Positions 38,432 through 40,982 of a DNA stretch of 40,982 nucleotides are shown in pieces. The position numbers were made by a program, and so were the translations under genes. Source of the stretch: Akkermansia sp. (lineage in GTDB: Bacteria > Verrucomicrobiota > Verrucomicrobiia > Verrucomicrobiales > Akkermansiaceae); NCBI GenBank assembly GCA_017415995.1, contig JAFQDN010000027.1:1-40982 (forward strand), given 5' to 3'. The stretch's first letter is position 1, and the number at the start of each line of letters is the position of its first letter. The notes beneath the pieces were generated by a model that saw nothing but the letters and a program-made list of their open reading frames with translations, ran no database searches and was not told where the DNA came from.

Positions 38432-38477
38432 CCGTCGCTGCTTAGTCCCGTTCTTCGGGTAACTATCGCAGCGGCGG
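38432..38477 (+). repeat. Two-tier hairpin between convergent genes
   Basis: CCGTCGCTGC (38432-38441) pairs with GCAGCGGCGG (38468-38477) with one G:T. Inside it CCCG (38447-38450) pairs with CGGG (38456-38459) around TTCTT. It lies between folA and the leftward peptide genes and has no U-tract. It may be a structured 3' end or small RNA. Confidence 0.45.
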
Positions 38478-38527
38478 TGTCGCTATCAGCTTATCTGTTC
38501 GTGGAGTATCTTCGTCCATAGGCTTGC

Positions 38528-38809
38528 TCAGTGCTTTCTTTTACCTCGAATTGCTACACGCTCATTTCTTTTCTTGCCCTGCTTCTTTTTGGCGAATCTG
38601 CGGTCTTTTTTCTGATGTTTGTCCGCCTTTTTGCGCATATCTTGCTGAGCTTTGCGGCAATCGCACTTACCTCGCTCCTTGTCTTTTACAACAACGCTCA
38701 CTTTGCCGTGTGATACGGCGAGGGCCACGCTTGCTGCTTCCGCCTGTGCGGCCATTACTCCCAGCCCCAGCATGGCTACGGCTGCCATTCGCATCATGTA
38801 CTTCTTCAT
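38528..38809 (-). CDS. Secreted highly basic peptide, copy 2 (93 aa)
   Basis: 93 residues. Signal peptide MKKYMMRMAAVAMLGLGVMA with probable cleavage after AQAEA (residue 25-26). The mature part begins with a short hydrophobic beta-like stretch (SVALAVSHGKVSVVVKDK) and then becomes almost all Lys/Arg: ERGKCDCRK, MRKKADKHQKKDRRFAKKK, ending RGKRKH. The first half matches the gene just upstream (38851-39135), so the two are tandem paralogs. 41 bases separate them; probably one transcript. Role unknown: a cationic exported protein that could bind nucleic acid, LPS or mucin-like polyanions (inference). No enzyme motif. Confidence 0.7.
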   Translation of the reverse strand: MKKYMMRMAAVAMLGLGVMAAQAEAASVALAVSHGKVSVVVKDKERGKCDCRKAQQDMRKKADKHQKKDRRFAKKKQGKKRNERVAIRGKRKH

Positions 38810-38850
38810 ATCTTTAGTATCTGTTGGTTGTTACGGTGTATGTTGTTCTC

Positions 38851-39135
38851 TTAACGTCGGCCTCTGCGATCGCGTCGCTTATGGTCATGCCTCTTACGGA
38901 AATCCTTTCTGTCATGTCGACGGAAATCCTCATGTCGGCATTGGTGACAGTCCTTTTTCCGGTTATTCACCTGTTTTTTGCCTCCGTAAGCGCGCTTCGC
39001 ATCTTTATCCTTTACTACCACGCTGACCTTGCCATGCCCTACATTTACCGCTACCGCAGCTGCTTCGGATTGTCCGGCCATTACTCCCAGCCCCAGCACT
39101 GCCACGGCTGCCAATCTCATCATGTACTGTTTCAT
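38851..39135 (-). CDS. Secreted highly basic peptide, copy 1 (94 aa)
   Basis: 94 residues from the ATG at 39135 (MKQYMMRLAAVAVLGLG); the frame is open further upstream to 39213, but without a signal-like start. Signal peptide cleavage is likely after GQSEA. Mature AVAVNVGHGKVSVVVKDKDA is shared with the downstream copy, followed by a tail rich in Arg, Lys, His and Asp (RHEDFRRHDRKDFRKRHDHK) plus a CHQC pair. Basic tails differ in composition (K-rich in copy 2, R/H/D-rich here) while signal and core are conserved. No family recognised. The 206 bases upstream (39136-39342) are AT-rich and hold the tRNA promoter; a promoter for this gene is not clear. Confidence 0.7.
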   Translation of the reverse strand: MKQYMMRLAAVAVLGLGVMAGQSEAAAVAVNVGHGKVSVVVKDKDAKRAYGGKKQVNNRKKDCHQCRHEDFRRHDRKDFRKRHDHKRRDRRGRR

Positions 39136-39280
39136 TGTATTTATTTTTGTGTTGTTTCGGGGACTTCGTGTCCCTTTGCCTATATTGACACCACATGTTT
39201 TTGTTTTGTTCAATTATTTTAATAATTTTCTTTATAAAACTTATTTTTCTTTATTAAATCCCCTAATACGCAGAAAAAGC

Positions 39281-39309
39281 TTGCAGGAAAATAAATTCTT
39301 CGATACTAT
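39281..39309 (+). promoter_or_regulatory. Promoter of tRNA-Ser
   Basis: TTGCAG (39281-39286), a 17-base spacer, TACTAT (39304-39309), about 33 bases before the mature tRNA 5' end. Confidence 0.5.
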
Positions 39310-39342
39310 ACCCCCATGCACCACAACTGTGCTGCACTCTGA

Positions 39343-39429
39343 GGATGGGTGGCAGAGCGGTTTAATGCAGCGGTCTTGAAAACCGCCGAAGGCTAATACC
39401 TTCCGTGAGTTCGAATCTCACCCCATCCG
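39343..39429 (+). tRNA. tRNA-Ser (anticodon UGA)
   Basis: 87 bases. The acceptor GGATGGG (39343-39349) pairs with CCCATCC (39422-39428), with discriminator G at 39429; CCA is not encoded. The anticodon stem GCGGT/ACCGC closes the loop CTTGAAA, giving anticodon TGA (serine UCA/UCN). A long variable arm, as required for tRNA-Ser, lies between it and the T arm GTGAG-TTCGAAT-CTCAC. Confidence 0.95.
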
Positions 39430-39468
39430 TTAAAAAAGCCCCGCGCATGCGGGGCTTTTTTGTGTACG
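39428..39468 (+). repeat. Direct repeat copy A (tRNA end, terminator, intron start)
   Basis: 41 bases that recur at 40787-40827 with two differences (39475-independent: T/A in the hairpin loop at 39448 and G/A at 39462). It covers the last two bases of the tRNA, the whole terminator and TGTACG. The two copies bracket about 1.3 kb containing phage and intron debris. Confidence 0.8.
39432..39461 (+). terminator. Rho-independent terminator of tRNA-Ser
   Basis: AAAAAA-GCCCCGC, loop GCAT, GCGGGGC-TTTTTT: seven GC pairs extended by six A:T pairs with a six-T run, two bases after the tRNA. This is also the kind of structure that class IIC introns use as an insertion site. Confidence 0.93.
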
Positions 39469-39660
39469 ACCGACGCGATATGCGCACTGCGGTAAAAGTC
39501 CGCGCGGAGCCGCAATGATGCGGAATCTCAGACCTGAAGAACAAAGCAGCCGACGGCTGTAAGGCTGATTAGCCAAACACAGAGTGTTTGCCCTGCAAGG
39601 GTGAGTGCCCGTGGGGCGGGCACGAAGCAACTGCGGGGAGGTAACGAACCGAGGAAGAGG
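39462..39660 (+). mobile_element. Group II intron (class IIC-like) 5' fragment
   Basis: Starts directly after the terminator T-run with GTGTACG. It shares ordered blocks with the fragment at 40821-40982: the stem-loop ACTGCGGTAAAAGTCCGC, then GAGCCGC...GCGGAATC, then TAGCCAAA, then CGAA.CA and AACCGA. Conserved order with different stem sequences (compensating changes) is what domain I of two related introns would show. No maturase or domain V/VI follows before the phage-like genes, so this copy is truncated; the right end is approximate and could reach about 39800. Confidence 0.65.
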
Positions 39661-39805
39661 AAGTGCGAGGGGAAATCACCCTCCCGCAAGTTCAAGCGGC
39701 CTGGCACAATGATGCCGGGCTCTCCGACCCCGCTGGGCTCTCATCCCGGAGGACTGCTCCGCCCGCGTGGAAATCCTCGCCAAGCGCCACTTGCTGGGGC
39801 GTTAG
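39645..39805 (+). pseudogene. Possible frameshifted phage gene remnant
   Basis: One frame reads TEEEEVRGEITLPQVQAAWH..GLSDP from 39645. A second frame continues RWALIPEDCSARVEILAKRH to TAG 39803-39805. A single missing C in the CCCC run near 39730 would join them. Third positions are GC-rich in both parts, and the stop touches the end of a convergent small gene. Alternatively this is noncoding intron domain I. Low confidence, no family recognised. Confidence 0.25.
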
Positions 39806-39966
39806 AGTATAAAAAAAATGAACCCGCCGACAAAAATGACAATGTTGAGAATGACAAGCATCCACAGCTCGAAGGTGGAGCAGGCGTCAAGCCCCTTCTC
39901 CCATTGTTCGCTCTCTTCGAGACCTTTTGCCAGTCGGCGCATGTTGCTGCGGAGTTGTCGTCCCAT
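39802..39966 (-). CDS. Small membrane protein (54 aa), phage-associated
   Basis: 54 residues, ATG at 39966 and TAA at 39804-39802. The N-terminal half is charged and helical (MGRQLRSNMRRLAKGLEESE), followed by a single strong membrane helix at the C-terminus (LWMLVILNIVIFVGGFIFFI). Short proteins of this topology occur next to tail genes in temperate phages, sometimes as holin- or tail-associated proteins, but I cannot assign a role. It is transcribed away from the tape-measure fragment, with 43 AT-rich bases between the two starts. No strong Shine-Dalgarno. Confidence 0.5.
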   Translation of the reverse strand: MGRQLRSNMRRLAKGLEESEQWEKGLDACSTFELWMLVILNIVIFVGGFIFFIL

Positions 39967-40009
39967 GGCGTCATGGTAAATTAAATTTTAATAATTAACA
40001 AGCAAAAAA

Positions 40010-40633
40010 ATGAGCATTGCGATTAAATTTAATGCGGATGCCACCGGCGTGCACTCGGCGCTTGCCGGTGTCACGGGGCAGATTGACGGCTTAAAGGAGG
40101 AGATGTCCGGCTTGTCATGGGCGGATTTTGCCATGGGGGCGGCTCGTGGCTTGTTTGAAGCCGTGATTGCCCCCGCTGCGGAAATGGAGCAATACATGGT
40201 GCGCTTCGAGACCGTGCTCGGCTCAGCAGCGCAGGCAGCAGCCTACATGCAGCAGCTCACGGACTACGCCAACAGCACCCCTTTCGAGCTGTCGGAGCTC
40301 GCGGACGCCGCCTCCACCCTGCTGTCCTTCGGCACCTCGGCGGAGAAATCCGTCGCCGTCCTCAAGCAGCTGGGTGACATGGCCGCCGTTACCGGTGCCT
40401 CTGTGACGGAGCTGGCGAGCATCTGCGGCAAGGTCGGCAGCGTGGGCTTCGAGACGGAATCCGTCAACCAGCTCGCCTCCCGTGGGCTCAACGTGCGCGC
40501 CATCTGGGCAAAGCGCGACGGTATCTCCGAGGCGGAGGTGCAGAAAAACATCTTCGCCAAAAAATACGGACCAGACGCGAGGTGCTGCACTGCCCGGCAT
40601 GGCCTACTACCTTCCGCCGGGGGTGGATTTTGA
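40010..40633 (+). pseudogene. Phage tape-measure protein, truncated N-terminal part
   Basis: The first about 187 residues resemble the N-terminal domain of phage tail tape-measure proteins, which set tail length. They include IKFNADATGVHSALAGVTGQ, AAEMEQYMVRFETVLGSAAQA, TPFELSELADAASTLLSFG, GDMAAVTGASVTELASICGKV and LNVRAIWAKRDGISEAEVQK. Full proteins run to 600-1500 residues or more. Here recognisable sequence ends at AKKYG (about 40570), and 21 unrelated residues follow to a stop at 40633. The break coincides with the start of another coding-like frame, so this is a deletion junction. GC is clearly higher than in the rest of the window, as expected for phage DNA. Confidence 0.75.
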
Positions 40634-40786
40634 GGAGTCGGGGCAGACTTATACCGACGCTTGGAATGAGCCCGGCCTCGTGCAGGGCAACGCCTGCGTC
40701 CCGCGACAGTACGCGCCCACCATTGTGGAGGGGGGCATTCGATTACCCTTTGCGCAGACGATGTGGAAGGAGGAAGACTCAGGCGT

Positions 40787-40827
40787 CGTTAAAAAAGCCC
40801 CGCGCAAGCGGGGCTTTTTTATGTACG
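40787..40827 (+). repeat. Direct repeat copy B (terminator plus intron start)
   Basis: Second copy of the 41-base repeat at 39428-39468; 39 of 41 bases agree. Here it follows phage-like coding sequence rather than a tRNA gene. Confidence 0.8.
40791..40820 (+). terminator. Second copy of the strong terminator
   Basis: AAAAAA-GCCCCGC, loop GCAA, GCGGGGC-TTTTTT. It is the same stem as at 39432-39461; the loop is now GCAA. It is followed at once by intron-like sequence. Confidence 0.9.
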
Positions 40828-40982
40828 TCAGGCATGACGCGCAACTGGGGTGGAAGTCCCCAATGAGCCGCTGACAGGGCGGAATCAAATAGCCAAAGGC
40901 AACTGCGCCACAGTAATGTGGGGTGGGAAGGAAGCCGGAGGCGAAACACAGACAGGATGAACAAGAACCGAATACAAGGCCA
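40821..40982 (+). mobile_element. Group II intron (class IIC-like) 5' end, runs off window
   Basis: Begins ATGTACG after the terminator T-run (the exact first base is uncertain; group II introns usually begin GTGYG). Blocks in order: ACTGGGGTGGAAGTCCCC, GAGCCGC...GCGGAATC, TAGCCAAA, CGAAACACAG, and GAACAAGAACCGAA. The same blocks occur in the fragment at 39462, with changed but still complementary stems. Orientation is the same as the intron 3' end at 1-137. The remaining RNA and the maturase would lie beyond 40982. Confidence 0.75.

Larger units (their letters stand above)
40599..40874 (+). pseudogene. Coding-like fragment of unknown (phage?) protein
   Basis: A second frame opens near 40575 with MAYYLPPGVDFEESGQTYTD (ATG at 40599), then WNEPGLVQGNACVPRQYAPT and PFAQTMWKEED. 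Composition is protein-like up to about 40790. After that the frame merely reads through the terminator and the intron (KKAPRKRGFF...) to a stop at 40872-40874. It is a different gene from the tape-measure fragment, joined to it out of frame, so one or both are deletion remnants. I do not recognise a family. The true C-terminus is probably lost at the terminator. Confidence 0.4.

Noticed and set aside
39601..39984. 127-codon plus-strand ORF across the intron fragment and the small membrane gene
   Set aside because: Composition is Pro/Gly/Arg-rich in its first half, it is antisense to a better small ORF in the second half, and no motif is visible.

Overview
The window reads as a chromosomal segment of a Gram-negative bacterium, most likely a Verrucomicrobiota member of the Akkermansia type. 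This is an inference from four things: gene content (an SUF operon led by a Fur-like protein, a GldA/GldF/GldG-like ABC cluster with a DUF4340-type protein in a non-gliding context, LptF/G-type permease, many small lipoproteins), few Shine-Dalgarno sequences, short mRNA leaders, and roughly 50% GC with a GC-richer phage patch near the end. No 16S rRNA gene is present, so the taxonomic call is moderate.

Layout. Positions 1-137 are the 3' end of a group II intron (maturase C-terminus, domains V and VI). 162-2354 (-) is a PiT phosphate transporter with a PhoU-like tail. 2536-4544 (+) holds two small lipoproteins and a multi-pass membrane protein. 4555-13193 (-) is an apparent eight-gene operon, in transcription order: Fur-like regulator, sufC, sufB, sufD, a secreted protein, hisK-type phosphatase, ligA, PfkB kinase. 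13378-14634 (+) is argJ, divergent from that operon. 14723-17548 (+) has a metallophosphoesterase, an LptF/G-family permease and a HAD phosphatase. 17753-29029 (+) is a tightly packed eight-gene run: ABC ATPase, ABC-2 permease, GldG-like protein, DUF4340-like protein, prmA, tsaB, a YkgJ-type cysteine-cluster protein and a 1217-residue ABC-2 exporter. 29097-30419 (+) is a thioredoxin-fold secreted protein. 30499-33418 (+) is dapA-dapB-folK-panB. 33424-35271 (-) is a RecQ-family helicase. 35361-38407 (+) is a UDP-glucuronate decarboxylase-like gene, pyrF, thyA and folA. 38528-39135 (-) is a tandem pair of secreted, extremely basic peptides.

The last 1.6 kb is accessory DNA. A tRNA-Ser(UGA) gene is followed by a strong terminator, a 5' fragment of a group II intron, a 54-residue membrane protein, a truncated phage tape-measure gene fused out of frame to another fragment, a second copy of the same terminator, and the 5' end of a second, related group II intron that runs off the window. 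Intron pieces at both window edges suggest the window may be delimited by multi-copy introns.

The genes mainly serve core metabolism (Fe-S assembly, lysine/peptidoglycan precursors, folate/thymidylate, pyrimidine and pantothenate synthesis) and envelope transport. The least familiar material is the intron/terminator/phage junction, the tandem basic peptides, the Fur-like protein lacking zinc cysteines, and a recurring promoter layout that predicts leaderless or nearly leaderless mRNAs.
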